DNA of 24,155 nucleotides from CAIPFQ01 sp035480615 (GCA_035480615.1 DATIHO010000101.1:1-24155), one strand, 5' to 3'. Counted from the stretch's first letter, positions 5,507 to 14,066 are shown. A program made the numbers and translations. The notes: generated by a model from the sequence alone, not told the origin.

Positions 5507-8301
5507 CGTCTTCCACAACATACGATCCAAAACTTGTGGAAGGAAAATGGTATGCTTTTTGGGAAAAAAAGGACTTTTTCCATGCCAATCCAACTTCTGA
5601 TAAACCTCCTTTCTGCATCGTCATCCCCCCTCCGAATGTAACAGGCGTTTTGCACATGGGGCATGCGCTTGTGGATACAATCCAAGACGTTTTGATTCGC
5701 TGGAAGAGGATGCAGGGATTTGAAACTCTTTGGGTTCCAGGAACCGATCATGCTGGAATCGCTACCCAATCCATTGTTGAACGCAATCTCTACATCCAAA
5801 CCGGCAAACGGAGAGCCGATTTTAGCCGGGAAGAATTTTTAAGCCATGTTTGGGCTTGGAAAGAACAATGTGAAAGCCGAATTCTCAGCCAACTAAGACA
5901 GCTGGGGTGTTCTTGCGACTGGAAACGTCTCCGTTTCACAATGGATGAAAGGAATAACCACGCCGTCCGCTCGGCATTTAAAAAAATGTTCGATGAAAAA
6001 CTCATCTACCAGGGCGATTATCTGGTGAATTGGGATCCTGTTGCCCAAACCGCTCTATCGGATGATGAAGTAGAGCATGAGGAGCAGCCCTCCTTTCTTT
6101 GGCACATTCGGTATCCTTTGGCAGAGGGTCATCATTTTATCACTGTAGCAACTACCCGTCCCGAAACCATGCTTGGCGATACGGCTGTTGCAGTTCACCC
6201 CAATGATGAGCGGTATGTTCCATTCATTGGAAAGAGCGTGCGTCTCCCATTGAGTGAAAGACTCATTCCTGTCATCGCAGATTCATTTGTTGATCCCTCA
6301 TTTGGGACAGGCGCTGTAAAAATTACTCCGGCCCATGATTTTAATGATTTCGAAATGGCTCAAAGGCATGGCTTGCCAATCATCAACATCTTAACTCCTG
6401 ATGCGCGCATCAATGAACGGGGAAATGATTATGCCGGCCTCTCAGTAGATGAAGCGAGGATAGCCATCGTCCATGCGCTTCAAAATCAGGGGGATTTGGT
6501 GAAAGTCGAACCCCATCTTCTTCGCGTAGGGGTCTCTTATCGTTCCAAAGCTGTCATTCAACCCTATTTGTCCAAACAATGGTTTATTCGGATGGGCCCC
6601 TTTAAAGAGCGGCTGATTTCCGCAGTCAAAGAAAAGCGGGTCACACTCATTCCCTCCGATTGGGAACAAACCTATTTTCATTGGATTGAAAACTTGCGGG
6701 ACTGGTGTATTTCCCGCCAACTATGGTGGGGTCACCGCATTCCTATTTGGTATGGTCCAAATGGAAAAATTGTATGTTGGGATGGGAAAGGAGATCCCCC
6801 GGAAGCAATGGAAGACATAGCCAATTGGTCGCAAGACCCGGATGTATTGGATACCTGGTTTTCTTCCAGCCTGTGGCCCTTTAGCGCCCTCGGCTGGCCG
6901 GATCCAACAGTGGAATTGAAAAAATTTTATCCAACGTCCACTCTCGTTACCGCTCATGATATCCTTTTCTTTTGGGTTGCGAGAATGATTTTGATGGGTG
7001 AATTCATCATGCACGCTCCCCCTTTTCACGAAGCTTTTCTTCATGGTTTGATCTATGGAAAATCCTATTGGAAAAAAAATCAAGACGGCTCGACTCTTTA
7101 TTTGGCCGGTGAAGAAAAAATGCAATACGATCGGGGCATGCCTCTTCCATCCGATGTGGGGTCCAAATGGGAAAAGATGTCTAAAACGAAAGGAAATATT
7201 ATCGATCCCCTGCAAATTATAGAAACCTATGGGACGGACGCGCTTCGCATTGCTCTATGTTCCAGTGTCACTCATGCAAGACAGATTGATTTGGATCTAA
7301 GACGTTTTGAAGAATACAAGAATTTCGCCAATAAGATTTGGAATGGGGCCCGATTTGTTTTTCTCCACTTGGAGGGATTTTCAATCGATCAAGGATTAGA
7401 CAGGCCTCTTTTTACCCTTGAGGATCAATGGATCCTTTCTCTTTTGAATCGCACAATCGAAGAGGTCAACAGCTGTTTTTCCCGGTATGCTTTTGATCGG
7501 GCAGCTACCTTGGGATATGAATTTTTCTGGAATGATTTTTGCTCTATTTATCTCGAAATCGTCAAGCCTGTTCTCTTTGGAAAATTTGGATCTCCGGAAT
7601 TAAAAGCAAACAAACAGAAAATTTTATTTCTTCTGCTCCTTCATTCCATTCGCCTACTCCATCCAATCACCCCTTTTATCACAGAGGAGCTTTTTTCAAA
7701 ATTCAAAGCAGCGTTTCCCTCCTTGGGTCACTTCGAGGATCCTTATTTTAAAGAGGCCGCGCTTGCCTTGAGCGCCCCGGCCTGTATAGTGTCATCCTAT
7801 CCAAACGTAATCTCTAAAACCGATATCAATCTTGAAACGGAAAAAGAGTTCCATTCGATCAATGAGATCGTTCGCGTCATTCGCAATATCCGAACTGAAA
7901 TGCAAATCCCCCCCTCAGAAAAAACAGCTCTCTACTTAATTGGGCAAGAATCACGAGAATTCCATCTGGCGAAACAGCATCAACGCATCCTTTTAAGCTT
8001 GACTCCAACCGCTTCTTTGATTTTTTCTCAAAGCGAGCCGAAATGTTTCGGCGCAAGCGCTCTTTGGGGCAATGTAAAACTCGTCATCCCAATCCCCGAA
8101 ACATTCAAGGCCAAGGAAAAAATGCGCCTTGAAAAGGAGAGAGAAAAGCTGGAAAAATTAAAGAAAAGTGCGCTCGCAAAACTTTCAAATAGGGAATTTC
8201 GTTCTAAAGCGCCTCAGGAAATTGTGAAAAACCTGGAGAAAAACCTGGAGCAAATCAAAAGGCAGATGGAAGAAATTGCCGCAAAGCTGAAGACTTTATA
8301 G
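5503..8301 (+). CDS. valS: Valyl-tRNA synthetase
   Basis: A 932-aa class Ia synthetase that charges tRNA-Val, the usual size for ValS. It opens with PPPNVTGVLHMGHA (HIGH-type HMGH at residues 51-54) and contains the GTDHAGIATQ motif. The inserted editing domain, which clears mischarged Thr, has TTRPETMLGDTAVAV and GTGAVKITPAHDFNDFE. The signature loop is KMSKT at residues 558-562. An anticodon-binding domain follows, and the C-terminal 65 or so residues form the charged coiled-coil arm typical of ValS (KEKMRLEKEREKLEKLKKSA). The ATG at 5503 is preferred over the in-frame TTG at 5491 because it forms an ATGA overlap with the nudix stop. The pknD-valS association is conserved in Chlamydiae. Confidence 0.97.
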   Translation: MTSSTTYDPKLVEGKWYAFWEKKDFFHANPTSDKPPFCIVIPPPNVTGVLHMGHALVDTIQDVLIRWKRMQGFETLWVPGTDHAGIATQSIVERNLYIQTGKRRADFSREEFLSHVWAWKEQCESRILSQLRQLGCSCDWKRLRFTMDERNNHAVRSAFKKMFDEKLIYQGDYLVNWDPVAQTALSDDEVEHEEQPSFLWHIRYPLAEGHHFITVATTRPETMLGDTAVAVHPNDERYVPFIGKSVRLPLSERLIPVIADSFVDPSFGTGAVKITPAHDFNDFEMAQRHGLPIINILTPDARINERGNDYAGLSVDEARIAIVHALQNQGDLVKVEPHLLRVGVSYRSKAVIQPYLSKQWFIRMGPFKERLISAVKEKRVTLIPSDWEQTYFHWIENLRDWCISRQLWWGHRIPIWYGPNGKIVCWDGKGDPPEAMEDIANWSQDPDVLDTWFSSSLWPFSALGWPDPTVELKKFYPTSTLVTAHDILFFWVARMILMGEFIMHAPPFHEAFLHGLIYGKSYWKKNQDGSTLYLAGEEKMQYDRGMPLPSDVGSKWEKMSKTKGNIIDPLQIIETYGTDALRIALCSSVTHARQIDLDLRRFEEYKNFANKIWNGARFVFLHLEGFSIDQGLDRPLFTLEDQWILSLLNRTIEEVNSCFSRYAFDRAATLGYEFFWNDFCSIYLEIVKPVLFGKFGSPELKANKQKILFLLLLHSIRLLHPITPFITEELFSKFKAAFPSLGHFEDPYFKEAALALSAPACIVSSYPNVISKTDINLETEKEFHSINEIVRVIRNIRTEMQIPPSEKTALYLIGQESREFHLAKQHQRILLSLTPTASLIFSQSEPKCFGASALWGNVKLVIPIPETFKAKEKMRLEKEREKLEKLKKSALAKLSNREFRSKAPQEIVKNLEKNLEQIKRQMEEIAAKLKTL

Positions 8302-9327
8302 ATGTCATTACTTCCTTCTCCCGAAGAGTTGAAAATCCAATTTCCTTCCAACGATTTTCCTCGAGCGGCCCGCTCTATAGCAAAGCAAATTTTGCAAGGA
8401 AAAGATAAGCGGCTTGTTGTTATTGTTGGGCCCTGTTCTATCCATGATCCAAAATCAGCTTTGGAATATGCCAAAAAATTACAATCTCTTTCCGCTCAAT
8501 TGAATCATTCCCTTTTTCTGATCATGCGCGTTTTTATAGAAAAACCTCGATCAAAAACCGGTTGGAAGGGGCTCATATACGACCCTTATTTGGATGAATC
8601 GAACGATCTAAAAGCCGGTCTTTCTATTGCGCGAAAGCTCCTTGTTCAGCTTACAGAACTCTCCATTCCTATTGCCGTAGAACTTCTTGAACCTTTGGCA
8701 TCCAGTTATTTTGACGATCTGATCACTTGGGGGATTATCGGCGCGCGTACTTGTAGCTCGCAGCCTCATCGACAGATGGCATCGCGTCTTCACTTTCCTA
8801 TTGGTTTTAAAAATGATCTTTTCGGAAGGATAGAACCTGCCATTCACGGCGTCTTTGCATCCCAAAAGCCCCATTCGTCCATGGGTATCAATGCGGCTGG
8901 ACGAGTCTGTCAAATTCACTCCCAAGGAAACCCTTTGACACACCTCATATTGCGCGGCTCGGAAAATGGGTCCAATTATGATCCTTCATTCGTTTCCCTG
9001 GCATTGGGCGAGATCAAAAAATATAGCTTAAACCCAAAACTGATGATCGATTGCTCTCACGGAAATTCGGGAAAAAATCTCAACCGTCAAAAAGCGGCTT
9101 TTCTTTCCGTCATCGAGCAAGCAGAATATCAGGAAGGGATTGTTGGCGTTATGCTGGAGAGCCATTTGGTTGGGGGAAAACAACCGCACGATCCCGGAAG
9201 CCTCTCTTATGGGCTCTCTATTACAGATCCTTGTTTATCCTGGGAAGAAACCGCAGCACTGCTTGAACTCGCAGGAACAAAGCGATCCCCAGCTTCCCCA
9301 ATTTCAATGAGCTTTGTCCAAAATTGA
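8302..9327 (+). CDS. aroG: Class I (AroG-type) DAHP synthase
   Basis: A 341-aa 3-deoxy-D-arabino-heptulosonate 7-phosphate synthase, the first step of the shikimate pathway (phosphoenolpyruvate plus erythrose 4-phosphate). It aligns with the E. coli AroG type. VGPCSIHDP holds the metal-ligand Cys45. EKPRSKTGWKGLIYDP holds the active-site Lys, and IGARTCSSQPHRQMAS and GFKN are conserved. Further metal ligands are the His in IDCSHGNSG, the Glu in MLESHLVGG and the Asp in SITDPC. All expected ligands are present. The N-terminus is about 15 residues shorter than in E. coli, where it contributes to feedback regulation. Its ATG starts on the base after the valS TAG, so it belongs to the same unit. 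Its last 121 bases overlap the convergent lipoprotein gene. Confidence 0.95.
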   Translation: MSLLPSPEELKIQFPSNDFPRAARSIAKQILQGKDKRLVVIVGPCSIHDPKSALEYAKKLQSLSAQLNHSLFLIMRVFIEKPRSKTGWKGLIYDPYLDESNDLKAGLSIARKLLVQLTELSIPIAVELLEPLASSYFDDLITWGIIGARTCSSQPHRQMASRLHFPIGFKNDLFGRIEPAIHGVFASQKPHSSMGINAAGRVCQIHSQGNPLTHLILRGSENGSNYDPSFVSLALGEIKKYSLNPKLMIDCSHGNSGKNLNRQKAAFLSVIEQAEYQEGIVGVMLESHLVGGKQPHDPGSLSYGLSITDPCLSWEETAALLELAGTKRSPASPISMSFVQN

Positions 9328-9707
9328 TGTTCCCACTTCCCCTCAATATTCCCTTCCTTTGAAACCGCCTGAACCAAATATGTTAAAATCCGCTTCTCTT
9401 TTGGAAAGAAAAACGTTGTAAAATCCCGTTTTCTTTCGATTGGCTGCCGGATAACTTGTTGGGTTTCATCCCAAAATAGGACAATCAATTGAAGCTCCAA
9501 TTGTTTTTTAAATATGCTTCCAGGAAAATCCCAACTGACAAGAAGTCTTTCACCTTGAGGAGGATGTTCCTGTCTTGGATCTGGGGTCAATACATGGCTG
9601 CTTGCCAAAAAATTGCGATCAATCTGCTCTTGCCCAACATAAAAATGATCCTTGTAACAAGATGCAAGATTGAAAATTGCAAAGAAAAAAGGTATTCTCC
9701 ATTTCAT
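9207..9707 (-). CDS. Small putative lipoprotein
   Basis: A 166-aa protein with a clear lipoprotein signal peptide: MKWR, a hydrophobic core (IPFFFAIF) and the lipobox LASC with the lipidated cysteine at residue 17. The mature part is hydrophilic, with no recognised domain; it has a beta-like middle (RLLVSWDFPG, LQLIVLFWDE) and a Ser/Ala-rich low-complexity tail (VPASSSSAAVSSQ). That tail is entirely antisense to the 3' end of aroG (121-base overlap). The ATG at 9707 is chosen because it puts the signal peptide at the N-terminus. It shares the tetranucleotide CATG with the divergent Nudix start. A GGAG lies about 12 bases upstream. Function unknown; membrane anchoring is inferred from the lipobox. 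Confidence 0.7.
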   Translation of the reverse strand: MKWRIPFFFAIFNLASCYKDHFYVGQEQIDRNFLASSHVLTPDPRQEHPPQGERLLVSWDFPGSIFKKQLELQLIVLFWDETQQVIRQPIERKRDFTTFFFPKEKRILTYLVQAVSKEGNIEGKWEHQFWTKLIEIGEAGDRFVPASSSSAAVSSQDKQGSVIESP

Positions 9708-10209
9708 GAGGGCAAAATCTCCAGAGAGTGTCGTTGGCGTTTTGTTCAACCCGCAGCGAACAGCCGTCCTTCTCATTCAGAGGCGCGATGTTCCTGTTTG
9801 GGTCCTGCCCGGAGGGGGACTCAATACAGGAGAGCTGCCTCACGATGCAGTAGCGAGAGAAATGTTGGAAGAAACTGGCTTAACTGTCAAACCAGATCGC
9901 TTGGTTGGCATTTATACGCCGATTAACCGCCTTACCCGAAAAACAAAACTCTACGAATGCACCCCGATCCGGGGAGATCTGTCTTTATCGAATGAAACAA
10001 AAGGGATCTCGTTCTTCCCTATCGAGAATCTCCCGGCAATGCCTCCGCCCTACCGGGAATGGATCGAGGATGCCTTAAAAAAAGGGCCTATCCTTCTCAA
10101 ACCTCTGACATCAATTACTTATGCATCTTTTTTCCGAAACTTTTTACGCCATCCGATCCTCGTACTCCGCTTCCTCATCTCCCGTCTTGGTTTTCCAATA
10201 AATTCTTAG
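9706..10209 (+). CDS. Nudix hydrolase (MutT-like)
   Basis: A 167-aa Nudix protein. VVGVLFNPQRTAVLLIQRRD is the first strand pair, then WVLPGG leads into a perfect box: G-GLNTG-E, seven residues, REMLEETGL. The WVLPGGG context is typical of MutT-like/NTP-hydrolysing members, so nucleotide-pool cleaning or turnover of a small nucleotide is likely; the substrate is not determined. The C-terminus is unusually hydrophobic (HPILVLRFLISRLGFP) and could be a membrane-touching tail. The ATG at 9706 is preferred; a TTG at 9670 would place 12 more residues inside the lipoprotein signal sequence. A weak AAGG lies about 13 bases upstream. The 3' end overlaps the MFS gene by 35 bases. Confidence 0.88.
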   Translation: MRAKSPESVVGVLFNPQRTAVLLIQRRDVPVWVLPGGGLNTGELPHDAVAREMLEETGLTVKPDRLVGIYTPINRLTRKTKLYECTPIRGDLSLSNETKGISFFPIENLPAMPPPYREWIEDALKKGPILLKPLTSITYASFFRNFLRHPILVLRFLISRLGFPINS

Positions 10210-11449
10210 AAGCTGTACTAAAACTCAGCTTCTTAAGTCGATATACGGTAAAACCCGCTCCCATCGCGATGATCATGAGATACGCTCCGGGCATAAAGCT
10301 CCATCCGCCTATTTTGTACATCCAAAGACAAATGGCAGGAGCGGGCATTCCAATGAGTTGAGATCCGATCGCTCCCCCCAAAGACAAGATCAGGCAGCGA
10401 TGGCGAGGACAAATCTGCTCCATTGCCCATGCATAATAAGGAGCTGCAAAAGCAATCCCGGATATAATGATTGCGACTCTCACAAAAACAACTGTCCCAA
10501 ACGTTCCATTTTGCAATAAAGCAAATAAGGGAACCGCCCCTAAAATAGAACACATGGCGCCTGCAAGCATCACTTTCTCTTTTCCAATCCGATTCGCTAA
10601 AAAACCAAAAAAAGGCAAAAGCAACATATCCGCAGCAAGAAGCAATGTGTTGATTTTCATCACCTCGGATTTGGAAAATGGGGTGATCAGGGGGATGAAT
10701 CCATTCATGAATGTAAATGCAAGAGAGTAGGTGGTATATGCAAATCCGGAAGCCAAAATAATGGGTAAGAGGGCTTGCCGATTTTCTTTGATGACTTGCA
10801 TCCAGTTGCCATTTTTCAAAACAGCCGTTTCTAGAAATTCCCTCCCCTCTTTTGCTTTCAGGCGTAAAAAAAGGCCAAAAACAGCCGTAGCGGAGCCGAT
10901 CCAAAATAAAAGACGCCAATCCCTTTCGAGATTGCCGCTAGACGACATATAGGCAACAAAAGCGGAAGCGATGAGAATGCCCGCAATGGAAGAAGCATCG
11001 TAAAAACTGCTGACAAAGCCTCGCTTTGACGCCTCTGTGTGCTCCAACACAAAAATCGCCCCCCCTGTGGTCTCTCCGGCAGCGCAAAAACTCTGCAACA
11101 TTCTCAAAATAGCGAGAAAAATAGGGGCGTAAATGCCAATAGCTTGAAAAGTAGGCAATGATCCGATCGAAACGGTTGCAAGAGCCATCCCCGATAAAGA
11201 ACAGAAAAGGGCTTGTTTGCGTCCAAATGAATCCCCGATCCACCCAAAAAATAAAGAGCCCAAAGGGCGCGCCAAAAAACCTAAAGGGAGCATTGCGTAA
11301 GTCAAAATGAGGGCGGTAATGGGACTTTGCTTAGCAAAAAAAAGAGGGGCGATAAAAGGGGCAAGAAGACCAAAAAGAGCGCTGTCGTAATGTTCTAAAA
11401 CATTGCCAATGATCCCTGCAGAGCGATCTCGAAACGTATTGACATTCAT
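10175..11449 (-). CDS. MFS transporter, metabolite:H+ symporter (ProP-like) family
   Basis: A 424-aa inner-membrane transporter with about 12 hydrophobic segments. It begins with the MHS-family motif region GNVLEHYDSALFGLLAPFIA (family form: GN.lEwyDf.lyg..a). Between TM2 and TM3 it has the MFS motif GWIGDSFGRK. RMLQSFCAAGETTGGAIFVL matches the conserved TM4-5 region. Relatives carry proline/betaine, citrate, alpha-ketoglutarate or similar solutes with protons; the substrate here is not predictable. The Trp of the family's EWYD is replaced by His (EHYD). The ATG has an AGG about 8 bases upstream. It lies 12 bases after the RlmI-like gene and is probably its last co-transcribed partner. Its 3' end overlaps the convergent Nudix gene. 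Confidence 0.88.
   Translation of the reverse strand: MNVNTFRDRSAGIIGNVLEHYDSALFGLLAPFIAPLFFAKQSPITALILTYAMLPLGFLARPLGSLFFGWIGDSFGRKQALFCSLSGMALATVSIGSLPTFQAIGIYAPIFLAILRMLQSFCAAGETTGGAIFVLEHTEASKRGFVSSFYDASSIAGILIASAFVAYMSSSGNLERDWRLLFWIGSATAVFGLFLRLKAKEGREFLETAVLKNGNWMQVIKENRQALLPIILASGFAYTTYSLAFTFMNGFIPLITPFSKSEVMKINTLLLAADMLLLPFFGFLANRIGKEKVMLAGAMCSILGAVPLFALLQNGTFGTVVFVRVAIIISGIAFAAPYYAWAMEQICPRHRCLILSLGGAIGSQLIGMPAPAICLWMYKIGGWSFMPGAYLMIIAMGAGFTVYRLKKLSFSTASKNLLENQDGR
10208..10233. repeat. Perfect 8-bp hairpin at the Nudix stop, inside the MFS 3' end
   Basis: AGAAGCTG (10208-10215) pairs with CAGCTTCT (10226-10233) around a 10-base loop. With a single bulged T the outer arms extend further (CTT/AAG). 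It begins at the Nudix TAG and sits within the last codons of the convergent MFS gene. Neither strand shows a following T-run, so it is not a classical intrinsic terminator. It could still slow convergent polymerases or stabilise mRNA ends. Confidence 0.4.
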
Positions 11450-11461
11450 TGGATTACCTAC

Positions 11462-12622
11462 TCATCTGACATATAGTAAAAAACTCTTGAGATAGGCGCT
11501 TTCTGGATGAAAAATGGAAATGGGGTGATCGAGCGCCAATCGGTGTCGCCCGAGGATTTGCAAAGATCGGTGTGCCTCAATTGCGGCGCGAAACAAAATA
11601 TTTTGAAAAAGCGTTTCATCAACGTGGTAGGAACAACAGCAACTGAGAAGAAGCGATCCGCTTCGCATTTTTGCAAGAACAAGGCGGTTTAACTCTTTGT
11701 AAGCTCGGAAGCCATTTGCAATGTCGCTCCGTTTTTTGACAAATGCAGGAGGATCGAGAATGATCAGATCGTAATCCAAGGGATCGGTTTTCAAAAAATC
11801 AAAAAAATCGGCCTCGATCCAATGGGCGCTTTGCAATCCATTGAGGGCGAGATTTTTTTCAAACCTTTCTTTACAGCGCGCACTGATTTCTACGCTATCG
11901 ACATGAGTCGCACCGCCAGCCAATGCCGCGACGCTAAAACCTCCCGTATAAGCAAACCCATTCAGCACCCGCCTTTGATTGGCGTATTCGCGAACACAAG
12001 AGCGCATTTCCCGTTGATCGAGGAAAAAACCCGTTTTTTGCCCTGTTTGCAAATCGACGCTGAATTTAAGACCGTTTTCCAACACTTCCACTTCAGATTT
12101 TTCCTTGCCGAACAAAAGGGATCGAGCCTCCTGCATGCCCGACTTTTTCCGTAAAAAAGAGGTAGATTTTTCATAAATTGCAAATGGGCGGAACTCTTCA
12201 GCCAATAAACAGATGATTTTTTCTTTCAAAGATTCGAGCGCCGGATGCGAGATTTGCAAAACCAATACATCATCGTATTGATCGACGATGAGGCCCGGCA
12301 ATCGATCTCCCTCCGCATTGATCAGGCGAACGGCATTCGTCATTTTTGGATTGAACCAGATTTTTCGAAGCCCTGCCGCCGTTTGGATCCTCTCTTGCAG
12401 CGCCTCTTCGAGAGTCTCGTCGCCAAATGCGATCATATGGGCCGCGATAGAATGGCCCGGATTTAAAAGCGCTATACCCAGTTTCTGGTTTTCAAAGGAT
12501 TCCACCTCTGCAATTGTGCCGGACGGAAGAGAGGCGACAGCGCCTGAATAGATCCAATGATGATATTGAAGAATAGGCTTTTCTTTACCTTTTTTTAATT
12601 TTAGACAAGAGAGAGCTTGCAT
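11462..12622 (-). CDS. rlmI: RlmI-like class I rRNA large-subunit methyltransferase
   Basis: A 386-aa SAM-dependent RNA methyltransferase of the RlmI/YccW type, which in E. coli makes m5C1962 in 23S rRNA. The N-terminus has a PUA-like RNA-binding domain (LKLKKGKEKP, HHWIYSGAV). A central linker domain (INAEGDRLPGLIVDQYDDV) follows. The Rossmann domain starts with QTGQKTGFFLDQREMR, has the SAM-binding VLNGFAYTGGFSVAALAGGA, and has motif IV DPPAF at residues 290-294. A SCCCS segment lies where RlmI has its catalytic cysteine motif, and it ends in DHPISIFHPESAYLKSFLL as the family does. Length is close to the E. coli protein. The first 22 bases overlap the end of rimO, implying coupled translation. 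The exact target base is inferred from family only. Confidence 0.88.
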   Translation of the reverse strand: MQALSCLKLKKGKEKPILQYHHWIYSGAVASLPSGTIAEVESFENQKLGIALLNPGHSIAAHMIAFGDETLEEALQERIQTAAGLRKIWFNPKMTNAVRLINAEGDRLPGLIVDQYDDVLVLQISHPALESLKEKIICLLAEEFRPFAIYEKSTSFLRKKSGMQEARSLLFGKEKSEVEVLENGLKFSVDLQTGQKTGFFLDQREMRSCVREYANQRRVLNGFAYTGGFSVAALAGGATHVDSVEISARCKERFEKNLALNGLQSAHWIEADFFDFLKTDPLDYDLIILDPPAFVKKRSDIANGFRAYKELNRLVLAKMRSGSLLLSCCCSYHVDETLFQNILFRAAIEAHRSLQILGRHRLALDHPISIFHPESAYLKSFLLYVR

Positions 12623-13977
12623 GATTTTTTCCGGGTGGCAATCGTTTTGCCGATTAAATCATAATCGGAAACACCTGTAATCTCAACATCATAAATTTTG
12701 CCGAATTCATCTATATTTCGGCCGTCATTGATGATAATTTGGCCATCAATTTCCGGGCATTGGCCGCTGTGCCGAGCGCGAAACAACCATTTGGATTCCG
12801 GATGGAAGCCCTCTACGATCGCCGCCATTTTGCGACCGATCCATTTTTTGTTATTTTTACGGACCGCTTTGAGCTGCGCGGCAGCCAATCTTTCAAAACG
12901 CTCCTGTTTGATCTCTGCAGAAATTTGATTTGGCAGTTTCGACGCGTAAGCCTCTTTTTCAAGAGAAAAAGAGAAAATACCGACATGGTCAAGTGCGTAT
13001 TTTCGGACGAATGCAAGGAGTTCCTGAAATTGCTGCTCTGTTTCTCCCGGAAAGCCCACCATCAGGCTGGTACGGATAGAGATGTGAGGGATTTGCTCCC
13101 GAAGAGAGTGGATCGTCTCCAAAATCTCTTCTTTGGAGGTCGTTCGATGCATCGCCTTGAGCATGTCATTATTGATATGCTGGATCGGCATATCGAGATA
13201 AGGGCAGATGCGAGGATCGCTTTTCATGACCCTAATCAACTCTTCATCTATTTCATCTGGATACAAATAAAGGAGGCGCAGCCAAAAATCCTTTTTCACT
13301 TTCAGCATTTCCCTCAGCAGCCTGACTAAAGCCCCTTTTTCTTTCCGGTCTTTGCCAAAATCGCCCAAATCCTGGGCAATCAAAATCACCTCAAATACTC
13401 CCTGGGAAAGAAGCGCCTGGAATTCTTTCAGCGTCTGAGCTTCCGTTTTGCTTTGCAAAGGCCCTTTAATCGTCGGGATAATGCAAAATGCGCAGCGTTT
13501 CCTACATCCTTCCGCAATCTTTAAATACGCATAATGCTTGGGAGTAGAAAGGACGCGAGGAACCTCTCCCCATTCCAAATAACTGCTTGCAGAGGTGATC
13601 GCTTCCCCTTTTTGCCCATGGACAGCTTCAAGAATTTTATCCACATCGCCGGAACCTAAAAAATAATGAATATCGGGAAACAATTCTTTCAATTGGCCTG
13701 CGTGTTTTTTGACCATGCAGCCTGCGACGATGACTTTCCCCTCTTTCTTTTTTTTCTTAAAAAGCTCGCTGATCGTATCCACCCCTTCTTGGCGGGATGC
13801 TTCTAAAAAGCCGCAAGTATTCACTACGAGGTAATCAGCCTCCTGAAGATGGGGAGTATGCTCATATCCGGCCTTCAGCAAATGCCCAATCATCACTTCG
13901 CTATCCACCAAATTCCTGGCGCAGCCAAGCGATGTAAAGTGAAACTTATTTTGAAAATCAACCCGTCGATCAAACAT
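12601..13977 (-). CDS. rimO: Ribosomal protein S12 methylthiotransferase RimO
   Basis: A 458-aa radical-SAM methylthiotransferase that modifies an aspartate of ribosomal protein uS12. The N-terminal UPF0004 domain carries three cluster-binding cysteines: Cys19 (SLGCARN), Cys55 (VNTCGF) and Cys87 (VAGCMV). The radical-SAM motif is CRKRCAFC (Cys158, 162, 165). Further RimO-like stretches are LGDFGKD, LLYLYPDEI, YLDMPIQHINNDMLKAMHRT and VGFPGETEQQF. A TRAM domain ends the protein. SLGCARN and the YPD segment favour RimO over MiaB. The ATG at 13977 gives the usual short N-terminus; the upstream extension to 14073 starts at a TTG inside the neighbouring gene and is rejected. It heads the rimO-rlmI-MFS unit. 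Confidence 0.95.
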   Translation of the reverse strand: MFDRRVDFQNKFHFTSLGCARNLVDSEVMIGHLLKAGYEHTPHLQEADYLVVNTCGFLEASRQEGVDTISELFKKKKKEGKVIVAGCMVKKHAGQLKELFPDIHYFLGSGDVDKILEAVHGQKGEAITSASSYLEWGEVPRVLSTPKHYAYLKIAEGCRKRCAFCIIPTIKGPLQSKTEAQTLKEFQALLSQGVFEVILIAQDLGDFGKDRKEKGALVRLLREMLKVKKDFWLRLLYLYPDEIDEELIRVMKSDPRICPYLDMPIQHINNDMLKAMHRTTSKEEILETIHSLREQIPHISIRTSLMVGFPGETEQQFQELLAFVRKYALDHVGIFSFSLEKEAYASKLPNQISAEIKQERFERLAAAQLKAVRKNNKKWIGRKMAAIVEGFHPESKWLFRARHSGQCPEIDGQIIINDGRNIDEFGKIYDVEITGVSDYDLIGKTIATRKKSCKLSLV

Positions 13978-13984
13978 ATGAAGA

Positions 13985-13990
13985 ATTATA
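13985..13990 (-). promoter_or_regulatory. Perfect TATAAT just upstream of rimO
   Basis: On the minus strand a perfect TATAAT ends only 7 bases before the rimO ATG. If used, transcription would begin at or within a base or two of the ATG, giving a leaderless or near-leaderless mRNA. No good -35 lies 16-18 bases upstream (the candidate is TCACAG). The match is exact but may be fortuitous in AT-rich spacer DNA. Confidence 0.3.
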
Positions 13991-14066
13991 CCTGATGCGA
14001 TATTTTTCTGTGACTTGAGTTTTGTTTCAATCCTGTGATAGCATTTTCGCCAGAGGGAGATGCAGT

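Noticed and set aside
9670..9705. Twelve-residue upstream extension of the second Nudix protein (TTG start).
   Set aside because: ATG at 9706 directly precedes the first Nudix strand; the extension is antisense to the lipoprotein signal peptide and offers no added domain.
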